DNA from: Comamonas sp.
GTDB taxonomy: Bacteria; Pseudomonadota; Gammaproteobacteria; Burkholderiales; Burkholderiaceae_C
DNA length: 64,000 nucleotides
Direction of reading: 5' to 3'
Assembly (NCBI RefSeq): GCF_009360615.1
Contig: NZ_SPEY01000020.1
Location: 62,001-126,000 of the forward strand
Both the position numbers and the translations under genes were made by a program. Positions 44,240 through 52,838 of this stretch are shown here, one piece after another (the stretch's first letter is position 1; each line of letters begins with the position of its first letter). Below the pieces are notes generated by a model. That model was not told the origin of the DNA. It worked only from the letters and a program-made list of their open reading frames with translations, and did not search any database.

Positions 44240-46546
44240 ATGAGCCTCGCACATGCATCCGTTTCCGTGCTGCGCACCTGCCTTGTCCAGGCAGTGCGTG
44301 GCGCTGATGCATTCGCGCTGCGATTGCTGCAGCGCACCGAATATGCGTTGGAGCAGTCGCTTTCAACAGGTTTCCACTCCGCAAGGCGCGATGTGCTTGG
44401 TGCCGCACTGCATAACCTGCAGCAGCACCGGGCCTCGGTGATCAGCAGCTTTGCGCAGAATTTGCTCGAAGCGCTGGTACTGTCGGCGCGCCAGCCTTTT
44501 TCCTTTTCGGCACAGACACTGGATACCGTCAATGGTCCGCTTTTGCCGCTGGCGGCCGTGGCCGAGTCAGCCAGTCGGCAGCTGAAGGCCGAGCACAAGA
44601 TGGCGCAGATGGTCGAGCCCCAGGTCGAGCTGGTGCTGGCTGACCTGGATGCCTTGATGAGCGGGGCGCAGGGACTGGAGTCTGCCCGACCCGAATGCAA
44701 CCCGTTGCGACTGCAGAACTATGTACGGGCTTTGAGCCAGTCGCTGACGGCCGTGCAGCCCGCCACCGAAGTGGCCGATTGCTGGCACGAGTTCATGTCG
44801 CAGCAGCTGGGGCCCATTCTGGCTTCGGAATATTCCCGCGCAGCCCATGTGCTGCGCCAGCATGGTGTGCAGCCTGCCCGCTATGGCGCGGAGGGGGATA
44901 CCCGGCATCCATGTCTGCTGACCCTTCGGCTGCTGCAGGAGCTGGCCTCGGATCTGCGCTGGATCGATGACTCGCGCTGCACCGTGCCCCAGTCGCTGAC
45001 GGATTCCATGCTGGCGAGCTGGCCTGAGACCGAGCCTGCTGCCGTTGCCATGTCTTCCGTGCAGGATCCAGGTCTGGAGCCTGGCTGGACTTCCTACTCG
45101 GCGAATGCCTTGCAGACCTCTCGGCAGCCCTGGGTGCCCAGTGTGCTGGGGGGGCAGCGCTCCGCGCAGCCCAGTCAGGCGCCCAGCGCTCTGATTCAGA
45201 TACGCACGCTGCATCGCATGATGAGCCATATGACCAGTGACGGTCGACTGTTGCCGCCCGTGCAGCGGATCCTGCTGAGAATCGAGCCCGTGTTGAGCCA
45301 GCTGGTGGCACATGACGCGTCGTTCTTCGAGGATCGTTGGCATCCTGCGCGGCAACTGCTGGATGAGCTGACGGCTCGAAGTCTCTGGTTTGCCAGTGAA
45401 TCTGCTCTGGGATTCGCGCATTTCATCGCGGTTGCCGAGGCTGCGGCGAACCAGCTGGCCGGCTCCGGCGGCGCGAATGCCCATGTGTTTGCGCAGGTCC
45501 TGCAGTTCGTGCGCGAGCAGTGGCCGCCGGAAGGTCGCATGAGCCGCACCACGGCGATACGCCAGCAGACCGAAGCCGAGCCATCCACCCGGTCGGGGCT
45601 GATGGGCTTGGCGCTGGCGTCGCTGGAGGGGCCGATCGCGGGTTCCGTCGGACGGATCAAGCCGGATGCCCGGCAGGTCGCCCAGATGATTCGCGGCTTG
45701 CCCAGTGCCAAGGGCGTGCCCGAGGATATTCTGGATTTCGTGACCGGCCCCTGGGCCGGCGTGATTGCCCAGGCACATCAGCAGGCCGAGCCAGGACAGG
45801 AGCGCGACCCTGGCGGCTATCTGGCATTGGTTCCCAGCTTGCTGTGGAGTGTGTCCCCGCAGGCAGCTCAGGATGCGGCGCGACTGGTGGAACTTGCGCC
45901 CAGACTGCAACGTCGTCTGGCCCGTGGCTTGCGCAGCGTCGGCCGTACCGACGCCGAGATCGCCGCGCTTGCAGCGCGTCTGGGCAGTCTGCACCAGCGG
46001 GCGCTCGATGCGGCCGAGGCCGCGAATCGGATCGGCTCGGACGATTTGGCCCGAGGGGGTGTGCTGGGGGAACTGCCCAGCCTGCTGTCGAGCCTGGAAG
46101 GAGGCGCGGAAACCGTGGGTGCAGGGCTGGAGATCACCTTGCCCGTACTGACCGACAGCATCCAGGACATGCCGTTGGAGACGGATGCGCGAGAAATGCA
46201 CACCCGGGCGGCACAGTATTCTTCCCGGCCTGTTTTCAAGACGCTGCCGCAGAAGATGGTCGCAGACGCCGAGCTTGGCCCGGGAGCCATTGCCTGCCCT
46301 GCGTCGCCGCTGCAGGCTTCCCCGATCCAGAGCAGACCCGTGGAGGCTGCAGAGTGGCCACTGGGCACGTGGGTGGAACTGTGCAACGAGCGCCAGCAAC
46401 TGCGAACCAAGCTGACCTGGGTCAGCCCGCAGCAGAGCCTTTTTCTGTTCACTGCCGAGGATGGGAGCACGCAGTCGATGACGCGTCGGATGCGCGACAA
46501 GCTGCTGGCTCAGGGACAGCTGCGGCGGCTTGAGGCGATGGCTTAG
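44240..46546 (+). CDS. DUF1631 family protein
   Basis: A 768-residue, soluble, mainly helical protein of the beta/gammaproteobacterial DUF1631 family, recognised from its N-terminus (RTEYALEQSLSTGFHSARRD) and from the C-terminal PilZ-like region (GTWVELCNERQQLRTKLTWV), which suggests a possible link to c-di-GMP. Function unknown. Starts 48 bp after ettA in the same direction. Its stop overlaps that of the convergent peptidase gene by 4 bp. Confidence 0.78.
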   Translation: MSLAHASVSVLRTCLVQAVRGADAFALRLLQRTEYALEQSLSTGFHSARRDVLGAALHNLQQHRASVISSFAQNLLEALVLSARQPFSFSAQTLDTVNGPLLPLAAVAESASRQLKAEHKMAQMVEPQVELVLADLDALMSGAQGLESARPECNPLRLQNYVRALSQSLTAVQPATEVADCWHEFMSQQLGPILASEYSRAAHVLRQHGVQPARYGAEGDTRHPCLLTLRLLQELASDLRWIDDSRCTVPQSLTDSMLASWPETEPAAVAMSSVQDPGLEPGWTSYSANALQTSRQPWVPSVLGGQRSAQPSQAPSALIQIRTLHRMMSHMTSDGRLLPPVQRILLRIEPVLSQLVAHDASFFEDRWHPARQLLDELTARSLWFASESALGFAHFIAVAEAAANQLAGSGGANAHVFAQVLQFVREQWPPEGRMSRTTAIRQQTEAEPSTRSGLMGLALASLEGPIAGSVGRIKPDARQVAQMIRGLPSAKGVPEDILDFVTGPWAGVIAQAHQQAEPGQERDPGGYLALVPSLLWSVSPQAAQDAARLVELAPRLQRRLARGLRSVGRTDAEIAALAARLGSLHQRALDAAEAANRIGSDDLARGGVLGELPSLLSSLEGGAETVGAGLEITLPVLTDSIQDMPLETDAREMHTRAAQYSSRPVFKTLPQKMVADAELGPGAIACPASPLQASPIQSRPVEAAEWPLGTWVELCNERQQLRTKLTWVSPQQSLFLFTAEDGSTQSMTRRMRDKLLAQGQLRRLEAMA

Positions 46547-47580
46547 CTGCCTGTGCGCAAATCCTGATGGCTGGGCAGTGTTGTCTGGCCTTCGATCCGC
46601 ACCGATTGGGCGAGCAATACAGCGCGGGCGGTGGCAACGGCCACGGCTTCGGCTGCCAAGGTGCTCAGCGTCATCATTCCAGGCGACTTGCCACTGCGCC
46701 CCGTGCCCAGGGCAAACAGGCTGTCGCCATCGCTCATGGTATGCACGGGATTGATGGCACGTGCCAGGCCATCGTGGGCGACCACGGCCAGGCGGTGGGC
46801 CTGGGCCTTGGTGAGGACGGCGTCGGTCGCCACGACACCGACCGTGGTGTTGCTGCCGGCCAGCACCGGCCTGGGCTCTTCGCCCGCCAGAAGGGCATCG
46901 CGGGTGCCACGCAATTGCAGGCCGTCTGCCGTGCGTGCCCCGGCCAGCAACTCGCCGGTAAAGGGATTGAACACATCGCCCAGGGCATTGCAGGCAATGA
47001 TGGCTCCCACGGTGACGCCATCGACGCTGAAGCTGGCCGTGCCTATACCGCCCTTCATGGCGCGCTCATGTCCGAAGACCTTGCCCACCACGGCACCGGT
47101 GCCGGCACCCACGCTGCCCTCTGCGGGTCGCCCCGTGACGGAGTGCGCCCCCGCATTCCTGCAGGCGGCATAGCCGGAGGCGGCATCGGGGCGGATGCGC
47201 CAGTCGCCCATCATCACGTCGAAGAGCACTGCTGCGGGCACCAGCGGAATCCGGCCCACGCCGATATTCAGGCCCGCGCCTTGTTCTTCCAGCCAGCGCA
47301 CCACCCCTGTGGCTGCGTCCAGCCCCCAGGCGCTGCCGCCCGCCAGGAGGATGCCGTGGACCTCCTGAACCAGGTTGCTGGGGTGCAGCAAATCGGTCTC
47401 GCGCGTACCAGGGGCTGCGCCGCGGACATCCGCCCCGCCCACGGCACCCAGGGGACAAAGCACGGCGGTGCAGCCCGTGGGGCGGCGCGAGTCGCTGAAA
47501 TGCCCGACGGAAATGCCCTGCACAAGGCCGATATGGCCCTCATGTGCGAGCAGGTCCTGAATGGTTGAAATAGCGCTCAT
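46543..47580 (-). CDS. P1/S58 (DmpA-type) peptidase
   Basis: A 345-residue protein of the DmpA/BapA aminopeptidase family (N-terminal nucleophile fold, made as a precursor and cut into two chains). Seen: ISVGHFSDSRRPTGCTAV near the start, GGSAWGLDAATG, VGAGTGAVVGK and GGIGTASFSVDGV, the region where the nucleophile Ser/Thr becomes the new N-terminus. ATG 47580 is chosen because AAGGAG precedes it and because the conserved domain starts there. Substrate: small or beta-amino peptides in the family. Confidence 0.85.
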   Translation of the reverse strand: MSAISTIQDLLAHEGHIGLVQGISVGHFSDSRRPTGCTAVLCPLGAVGGADVRGAAPGTRETDLLHPSNLVQEVHGILLAGGSAWGLDAATGVVRWLEEQGAGLNIGVGRIPLVPAAVLFDVMMGDWRIRPDAASGYAACRNAGAHSVTGRPAEGSVGAGTGAVVGKVFGHERAMKGGIGTASFSVDGVTVGAIIACNALGDVFNPFTGELLAGARTADGLQLRGTRDALLAGEEPRPVLAGSNTTVGVVATDAVLTKAQAHRLAVVAHDGLARAINPVHTMSDGDSLFALGTGRSGKSPGMMTLSTLAAEAVAVATARAVLLAQSVRIEGQTTLPSHQDLRTGS

Positions 47581-47741
47581 GACTGTGCTCCTTGAATTCT
47601 TTATGTGACTATTTGCATAAATGAATGGTTTTTTATTCTTTAGGGTTTGCCCGTGCAAGCTTCATACTTACTACATTGTTGCAGCGCGGTAAACAAATGA
47701 GAGCCGTGCTGCCCACGCGCACCACATTCAAGGAGTGATCC

Positions 47742-48578
47742 ATGCCCGCCCATTTTTCCTTTGCTGCCAGTCGCCGGGCCGTTCTCGCCACTGCTGCAGT
47801 CGCATTGCTGGCGACCGCCGGCGTGCCCGCTCTGGCGCAGGACCCGGTCAAGAAGAACCTGCTGATTGGCGCCACCGCCGGCTCCAATTACGACCTGCTG
47901 CAAAAAGGCATCGTGCCCCAGCTGCAGAAAAAGGGCTACCAGATCAAGCTGATCGAGTTCAACGACTATGTGCAGCCCAATCTGGCGCTGTCGGACGGAT
48001 CGCTGGATGCCAACTTCTTCCAGCATCGCGCCTATTTCGAGCAGTTCACCACTGACCGCAAGCTGGCGCTGAGCGCGATTGCGCAAGGCCCGGTGGCACC
48101 CATGGGCGTCTACAGCAAGAAGCACAAATCCTTGGTCGATATCAAGAGTGGTGCCAAGGTGGCTCTGCCCAACGATCCCAGCAATCTGGCCCGTGCATTG
48201 CTGGTGCTGCAGCAGGCCGGTTTGGTCAAGGTCAAGGATGGCGTGAACCCGGCTCGCATCTCGGAGCTGGATCTGGCCGCAAACCCCCACAAGCTCAAGT
48301 TCGTGGCGCTGGAGGCCGCCCAGCTGCCGCGCGTGCTGGAGGATGCCGACTATGTGGTGGTCAACGGCAATTTTGCCGTTTCCTCGGGCCTGAAGCTGAG
48401 CGAGGCCGTGGTGCTGGAAAAGACTCCCGATCTTTACCTGAACGTCGTGGCCGTGAAGACCGGCAACGAAAACAGCCAGTGGGCCAAGGATCTGGCCGCC
48501 GCCTACCGCTCGCCTGAGTTCAAGGCCGTTGTGGACAGCCAGTTTCCCGGCTACTCCAAGCCTGCCTTCCTGAAGTGA
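47742..48578 (+). CDS. MetQ/NlpA-like substrate-binding protein 1
   Basis: A 278-residue exported binding protein. Signal peptide (RAVLATAAVALLATAGVPAL, cleaved near ALAQD) without a lipobox Cys. The mature part has the NlpA/MetQ pattern: LIGATAGSNYDLLQKGIVP, EFNDYVQPNLALSDGSLDAN, FFQHRAYFE, KVALPNDPSNLARALLVLQ. The family binds methionine or related compounds for MetNI. No ATPase or permease gene is adjacent. It has a close tandem paralogue at 48784. Confidence 0.9.
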   Translation: MPAHFSFAASRRAVLATAAVALLATAGVPALAQDPVKKNLLIGATAGSNYDLLQKGIVPQLQKKGYQIKLIEFNDYVQPNLALSDGSLDANFFQHRAYFEQFTTDRKLALSAIAQGPVAPMGVYSKKHKSLVDIKSGAKVALPNDPSNLARALLVLQQAGLVKVKDGVNPARISELDLAANPHKLKFVALEAAQLPRVLEDADYVVVNGNFAVSSGLKLSEAVVLEKTPDLYLNVVAVKTGNENSQWAKDLAAAYRSPEFKAVVDSQFPGYSKPAFLK

Positions 48579-48599
48579 TCGGGCTGGACTGAAGACGCC

Positions 48600-48624
48600 A
48601 AGGGCCGCAATGCGGCCCTTTTTT
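48600..48624 (+). terminator. Rho-independent terminator between the MetQ-like genes
   Basis: A 9-bp perfect stem AGGGCCGCA/TGCGGCCCT with a single-base centre, followed by six T. Hence the second MetQ-like gene has its own promoter. Confidence 0.85.
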
Positions 48625-48783
48625 CATACCCGTGGATTGGCTGGTTTTAGATGAAAAGCAAATAAGAGCATGGGTTTTTATTAGTTGGAATTTGCCTCCG
48701 CGGTCTGGATACTGCAAAGGCCTCTGCATGCTGCAGAGCCAAACCTTTCGCATCAAAACTCAGTACATCGACGAGGAGCAAGC

Positions 48784-49626
48784 ATGACCCACCTTTTTTC
48801 CGTGGCACCGCGCCGCCGCAGTTTTCTGACCACCACTCTGCTGGCAGGCGCTGCACTGGTCATGGGCGCCCTGCCGGCGGCGGCGCAGGACGCCGGCAAA
48901 AAGCAATTGGTCATCGGCGGCACGGCCGGCTCCAACATCGATCAGCTGCAATATGGCATCGTGCCCATCCTGCAGAAGAAGGGCTACAAGGTGCGCCTGG
49001 TGGAGTTCAACGACTATGTGCAGCCCAATCTGGCCCTGGCCGACGGTTCGCTGGACGCCAACTTCTTCCAGCACGAGGTGTATTTCAACCAGTTCAAGGG
49101 GGATCGCAAGCTGGATCTGACTGCCCTGGTGCAGGGGCCGATTGCGCCGATGGGCGTCTACAGTAAGCAGCGCAAGAGCCTGGCCGAACTGAAGGAGGGA
49201 GATCGTATCGCCTTGCCCAACGACGCCAGCAACCTGGCGCGGGGCATCCTGCTGCTGCAGCAGGCGGGGCTGGTCAAGCTCAAGGAAGGCGTGAACCCGC
49301 TGCGGGTGTCCGAGCTGGATCTGGCCTCCAATCCCAAGAAGATCAAGCTCGTGCCTCTGGATGCGGCCCATCTGCCGCGTGCGCTTGACGATGCGCAGTA
49401 CGCCATCATCAACGGAAACTTTGCGATTTCCTCGGGCCTGAAGCTTTCAGACTCGGTGCTGCTGGAAAAGACCCCCGAGCACTATCTGAACATCGTGGCC
49501 GTCAAGACCAGGGACAAGGATGCGCAGTGGGCCAAGGATCTGGCTGCAGCCTACAAGTCCGCCGAGTTCAAGGGCGTGGTGGACAGCAGGTTTGCGGGCT
49601 ATGCCAAGCCTGCCTTTCTGCAATAG
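48784..49626 (+). CDS. MetQ/NlpA-like substrate-binding protein 2
   Basis: A 280-residue paralogue of the preceding protein: the same EFNDYVQPNLAL, DGSLDANFFQH and LPNDASNLARG patterns, signal peptide with RRRSFLTTTLLAGAALVMGA (twin-arginine-like RRRSF, but also fitting Sec). Ribosome site GAGGAG precedes ATG 48784. Together with its neighbour it is probably a duplicated receptor pair with different ligand preference. Confidence 0.9.
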   Translation: MTHLFSVAPRRRSFLTTTLLAGAALVMGALPAAAQDAGKKQLVIGGTAGSNIDQLQYGIVPILQKKGYKVRLVEFNDYVQPNLALADGSLDANFFQHEVYFNQFKGDRKLDLTALVQGPIAPMGVYSKQRKSLAELKEGDRIALPNDASNLARGILLLQQAGLVKLKEGVNPLRVSELDLASNPKKIKLVPLDAAHLPRALDDAQYAIINGNFAISSGLKLSDSVLLEKTPEHYLNIVAVKTRDKDAQWAKDLAAAYKSAEFKGVVDSRFAGYAKPAFLQ

Positions 49627-49629
49627 GCC

Positions 49630-50832
49630 TCAGCCGACCAGGGCCTGAACCTCATGCTCCAGATGGCGCAGCGCACGCAGCTCGATCTGCTGCAGCTGCG
49701 CTTTCTGCGCTTCGGGCAGACCCTGCAAAAGCGCGGCGGCGCCAAAGTCGCCGAGCACTGCCTGCCCGGTCTGCAGATTGCACAGGACATTGTGCGCATA
49801 CAGATCGCCATGCAGCAGACCTCGGCCGTGCAGGTGGGCGATGCCAGAGCGTATGCCTTGCAGCAGCTGACGCGCCAAGCCCGCCTGAAGACGCAGTTCG
49901 GGGTCATAGACATCCCGTGTGCAACTGTCGAAGCTGGGCGGACCGGCCAGCGGCTGCATGGCGGAATCCAGCAAAGGCAGGGCCGTGGCCATTTTCCCGC
50001 CGGGCGCACCCATGACCTGCGCCAGTGGCGTCAGCAGATGAGGGTGCTGCCCTGCCGCAATGCCGGCTGCCAGTTCGGACTGCGGTGTGCCGTCGCTGGT
50101 CCGGGCGGCCTTGAAAACCTTGAGCGCCAGATCCTGTCCGTTGAGGCTGGCGCGGTAGAGATGGCCGCTGGCACCTTCGCCCAGCTTGCCGGCGATTTGC
50201 AGATTTTGATAAAAAATGGGCTCAATCCCATGCCCTGAAATCGTATCCAGCTCCTGTTTTTGAGTCATTGGATTGCCTGCCAGCGCCAGCCATGCCAGAT
50301 GTGACAGCCGGAAGATGACTTCGGGCGCATCTTCGAAGCGGTTGCTTGCAATGCGCAGCAGCTCCAGTGCCTGGCAATGCTCCAGGCTCCGGGGGAGCTG
50401 GCCCAGCTGGTTGCACGACAGCATGAGCTTTTGCAGGCGCGTGCATTGACCAATGGACTCTGGCAGCTGTTGCACGTGGTTGTCCGTGAGAATCAGCCAG
50501 CGCAGGCGCGCCGGCAGGCTGTCCTCTGGCACATGCCTGATGCGGCACGCCTTGAAGCCCACCACTTCGAGTTGCGGCATGCGGCCCAGCACGTGGGGCA
50601 GTTCACCGAACGGATTGTTCGAGGCAAACAGAATGCGCAGCCGCGTAAAACGCGTCAGATCATCGGGCAGGGTGCTGAGCTGGTTGCCCGAAAGATCGAG
50701 GATCTCCAGCGTCTCGGTCAGCTGATAAAGCGCGGCTGGGAACTCGCTCAGGCCATCGCTGAGCCTGATATGGTGGGCGCCGGCCAGTGAACCATTGGCC
50801 AGCCCGGAGTGAAACTGTTCTAGCGTCAACAT
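49630..50832 (-). CDS. Leucine-rich-repeat protein with C-terminal kinase domain
   Basis: A 400-residue cytoplasmic protein. Residues about 25-190 form seven leucine-rich repeats (LEILDLSGNQLSTLPDDL type). Residues about 210-400 are a small protein-kinase-like domain: glycine loop LGEGASGHLYRA, Lys in DLALKVFK (about 239), catalytic loop LLHGDLYAHNVL (HGD for HRD), metal Asp in LGDFGAA (about 360). It could phosphorylate a partner recognised by the repeats. Divergent from the ankyrin gene at 50875. Confidence 0.82.
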   Translation of the reverse strand: MLTLEQFHSGLANGSLAGAHHIRLSDGLSEFPAALYQLTETLEILDLSGNQLSTLPDDLTRFTRLRILFASNNPFGELPHVLGRMPQLEVVGFKACRIRHVPEDSLPARLRWLILTDNHVQQLPESIGQCTRLQKLMLSCNQLGQLPRSLEHCQALELLRIASNRFEDAPEVIFRLSHLAWLALAGNPMTQKQELDTISGHGIEPIFYQNLQIAGKLGEGASGHLYRASLNGQDLALKVFKAARTSDGTPQSELAAGIAAGQHPHLLTPLAQVMGAPGGKMATALPLLDSAMQPLAGPPSFDSCTRDVYDPELRLQAGLARQLLQGIRSGIAHLHGRGLLHGDLYAHNVLCNLQTGQAVLGDFGAAALLQGLPEAQKAQLQQIELRALRHLEHEVQALVG

Positions 50833-50874
50833 AGGACGCGCAGTCTAAGCTCCACGCACGATGGAGGTACGGAG

Positions 50875-51384
50875 ATGAGCCTGAAACTGCTCAAGGCTGC
50901 TGAAAAAGGGGAGATCTCGGCACTGGCGCTGCGCCTGAAGGACGGTGACGATATTGCCTATGTGCAAAAGAGCACAGGCCTCAATGCGCTGATCACGGCC
51001 CTCAATTGCGGCAACGATGCCGCAGCGCAATGGCTGGTGGAGCAAGGCAGCCCGCTGGATCAGGTGAGCCTGGCAACGGGCATGACTGCTACCGCCTGGG
51101 CGGCCTTCAACGGGCGCACAGAGATGCTGCAGGTGTTGCGGCAAGCGGGTGCAGATCTCGACAAGACCGGGGATGGCAAAGGCCGCACCCCGTATCTGTT
51201 GGCTGTGGAGCATGGCGCCTGGGAGGCTGTGCGCTGGTTCTGGTCGGCCGGGGTCGATCTCCGGCGAAGAGACGCCCAGGGTCGCAATGCCCATGATCTG
51301 CTGGTGCACGGCGGTCGTGATGTGCCCGGGGATCTGCTGGAGCGTGTGGCAGGCCATGTGGCCGCCCCGCCCACAGGGCGGTGA
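50875..51384 (+). CDS. Ankyrin-repeat protein
   Basis: A 169-residue soluble protein composed of four ankyrin-like repeats (TGLNALITALNCGNDAAAQW, then GMTATAWAAFNGRTEMLQVL, then GRTPYLLAVEHGAWEAVRWF). A protein-protein interaction module without catalytic residues. It lies 42 bp from and divergent to the LRR-kinase gene, sharing a promoter region, and may be its partner. Ribosome site GGAG precedes the ATG. Confidence 0.85.
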   Translation: MSLKLLKAAEKGEISALALRLKDGDDIAYVQKSTGLNALITALNCGNDAAAQWLVEQGSPLDQVSLATGMTATAWAAFNGRTEMLQVLRQAGADLDKTGDGKGRTPYLLAVEHGAWEAVRWFWSAGVDLRRRDAQGRNAHDLLVHGGRDVPGDLLERVAGHVAAPPTGR

Positions 51385-51443
51385 CGGGATGACGAGATGC
51401 CATGGTCGCATGGCGTCGCCATCGGCTCAGCCGCGAGGCAGCA

Positions 51444-51815
51444 TCAGGAAGCTGGCTGAATGCGGGTGATGATCAGCGTGCCGTCCCTGTCCTCCGCACG
51501 GAACCGCACCTTGTCACCGGGCTTGAAGGAGGCCGACTGTGCGGAGTCTGACAGCGCAAACACCATGGTCATGGGAGGCATGTCCAGGTTCTTGATCTCT
51601 TCATGGCGGATCGTCAGCTTTCCGGTGCGGCCATCCACACGGGTGATTTCACCTGCAGTCAGCACCTCGGTCTGGCCGGTTGGTGCGGCTGCCGCAGCAT
51701 TGGTCGTCGCAGCGTGACCTGCATGCGCCGAGTGATCCTGTGCGAAGGCGGGAGAAGCCAGTGCAATGCCGAGGCTCAGGGCTGTCCAAGGGGTGTGAAA
51801 GAGTTTTTTCATCAT
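51444..51815 (-). CDS. CusF-like periplasmic copper-binding protein
   Basis: A 123-residue exported protein: signal peptide, a His-rich spacer (DHSAHAGHA), then a small OB-fold domain of the CusF type with His and Met ligands (LTIRHEEIKNLDMPPMTMVF). The Trp of E. coli CusF is replaced by Met here. It probably carries Cu(I)/Ag(I) in the periplasm. Last gene of the leftward copper operon. Start could be the second ATG at 51812. Confidence 0.85.
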   Translation of the reverse strand: MMKKLFHTPWTALSLGIALASPAFAQDHSAHAGHAATTNAAAAAPTGQTEVLTAGEITRVDGRTGKLTIRHEEIKNLDMPPMTMVFALSDSAQSASFKPGDKVRFRAEDRDGTLIITRIQPAS

Positions 51816-51832
51816 GTTCTCCTGAATGGGGG

Positions 51833-52321
51833 TCAGCCGCGGTGGCTGGTGAAGACGGAAGTGCTGACCTCGCTGTTCATGAGGTTCCTCTTGACCAGCA
51901 GCACGTCGTAGGGGTCCTTGCGGCCACCATATTCGGGCCCGTCCATGCCGGGACTGCCAATGGGCATGCCCGGTACGGCGATGCCCAGGGCCTTGGGTTT
52001 TTGCCTCAGCAGCTTGTGCACATCGGCGGCTGGCACGTGGCCTTCCACCAGATAGCCGCCCACCAGGGCCGTATGGCAGGAACCCAGTCGGGCCGGCAGG
52101 CCCAGCCTGGCGCGCACGGTGGTATTGCCCACGTCGTGCACTTTGACGGAGAAGCCTGCCTGCTCCATGAGTTCAATCCAGTCCTTGCAGCAGCCGCAGT
52201 TCGGGTCTTTCCAGACCTCCATGGCGGTCATGGCAGGAGCAGTCGCCATTGCGGGCAGTGCAGCCACGCCGGCGGCAGCGGCCAGCAGATGCAGGGCGTG
52301 GCGGCGGTTGGTGCTTGTCAT
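51833..52321 (-). CDS. DUF411 metal-binding protein
   Basis: A 162-residue exported protein with an N-terminal signal (RRHALHLLAAAAGVAALPA). The DUF411 motif VWKDPNCGCCKDW holds the CxCC cluster thought to bind copper; further Cys and Met follow (LGSCHTALVGGYLVEGHVP, GMPIGSPGMDGPEYGG). Family members occur in copper operons. AAGGAA precedes the ATG. Confidence 0.87.
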   Translation of the reverse strand: MTSTNRRHALHLLAAAAGVAALPAMATAPAMTAMEVWKDPNCGCCKDWIELMEQAGFSVKVHDVGNTTVRARLGLPARLGSCHTALVGGYLVEGHVPAADVHKLLRQKPKALGIAVPGMPIGSPGMDGPEYGGRKDPYDVLLVKRNLMNSEVSTSVFTSHRG

Positions 52322-52340
52322 CGGAAATTCCTTTCTTGCG

Positions 52341-52823
52341 TTATTCGGTGACGGTGAGACGTCCTGTCATGCCGGCCTGGTAGTGGCCGGGGATCAGGCA
52401 GGCGAAGTCGAACTCCCCCGTGCGGTTGAAATTCCATACCAGGTCTTCTGCCTTGCCGGGCGCGACATGGGCCATGAAGGGTTCGGCATGCTCCATGCCA
52501 GGGTGCCTGAGCATCATCTGCGCGTGCTCGCCCAGAGAAGCCTTGGTGCCCAGCACCATCTCATGCATGAGCTGACCTTGGTTGACCACGCGCAGGCGCA
52601 GGGTCTCGCCCTTTTTCACTATGAAATGGCTGGGGCTGAAGCGCATGTCGTCGGTCATCTGGATGGTCAGGCTGCGCTGGACCTCCTGGGCCTCGGCGGC
52701 AATGCCCCAGGGTTTTTGTTCCCTGGTCACGGGGCCGTCGGCATGGCTGGCGTTTCCATGCGCAACACTGGCACTGGCGATTGCTGCCAAAGCGCCGGCA
52801 GCGATGAATTGAACAGTCCTCAT
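52341..52823 (-). CDS. Cupredoxin-domain copper protein
   Basis: A 160-residue periplasmic protein with a signal peptide (ALAAIASASVAHG). Plastocyanin-like fold with typical type 1 ligands: His in QLMHEMVLG, Cys in DFACLIPGHYQAGM with the following His and Met. It likely shuttles electrons or copper to the multicopper oxidase encoded upstream (16 bp). Confidence 0.87.
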   Translation of the reverse strand: MRTVQFIAAGALAAIASASVAHGNASHADGPVTREQKPWGIAAEAQEVQRSLTIQMTDDMRFSPSHFIVKKGETLRLRVVNQGQLMHEMVLGTKASLGEHAQMMLRHPGMEHAEPFMAHVAPGKAEDLVWNFNRTGEFDFACLIPGHYQAGMTGRLTVTE

Positions 52824-52838
52824 GACAATCTCCTGGTT

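Noticed and set aside
40611-46399. Antisense frames of 479-610 residues across rhlE, ettA and the DUF1631 gene
   Set aside because: Clear coding signal exists on the opposite strand (DEAD-box motifs, ABC signatures); the antisense frames are compositional artefacts.
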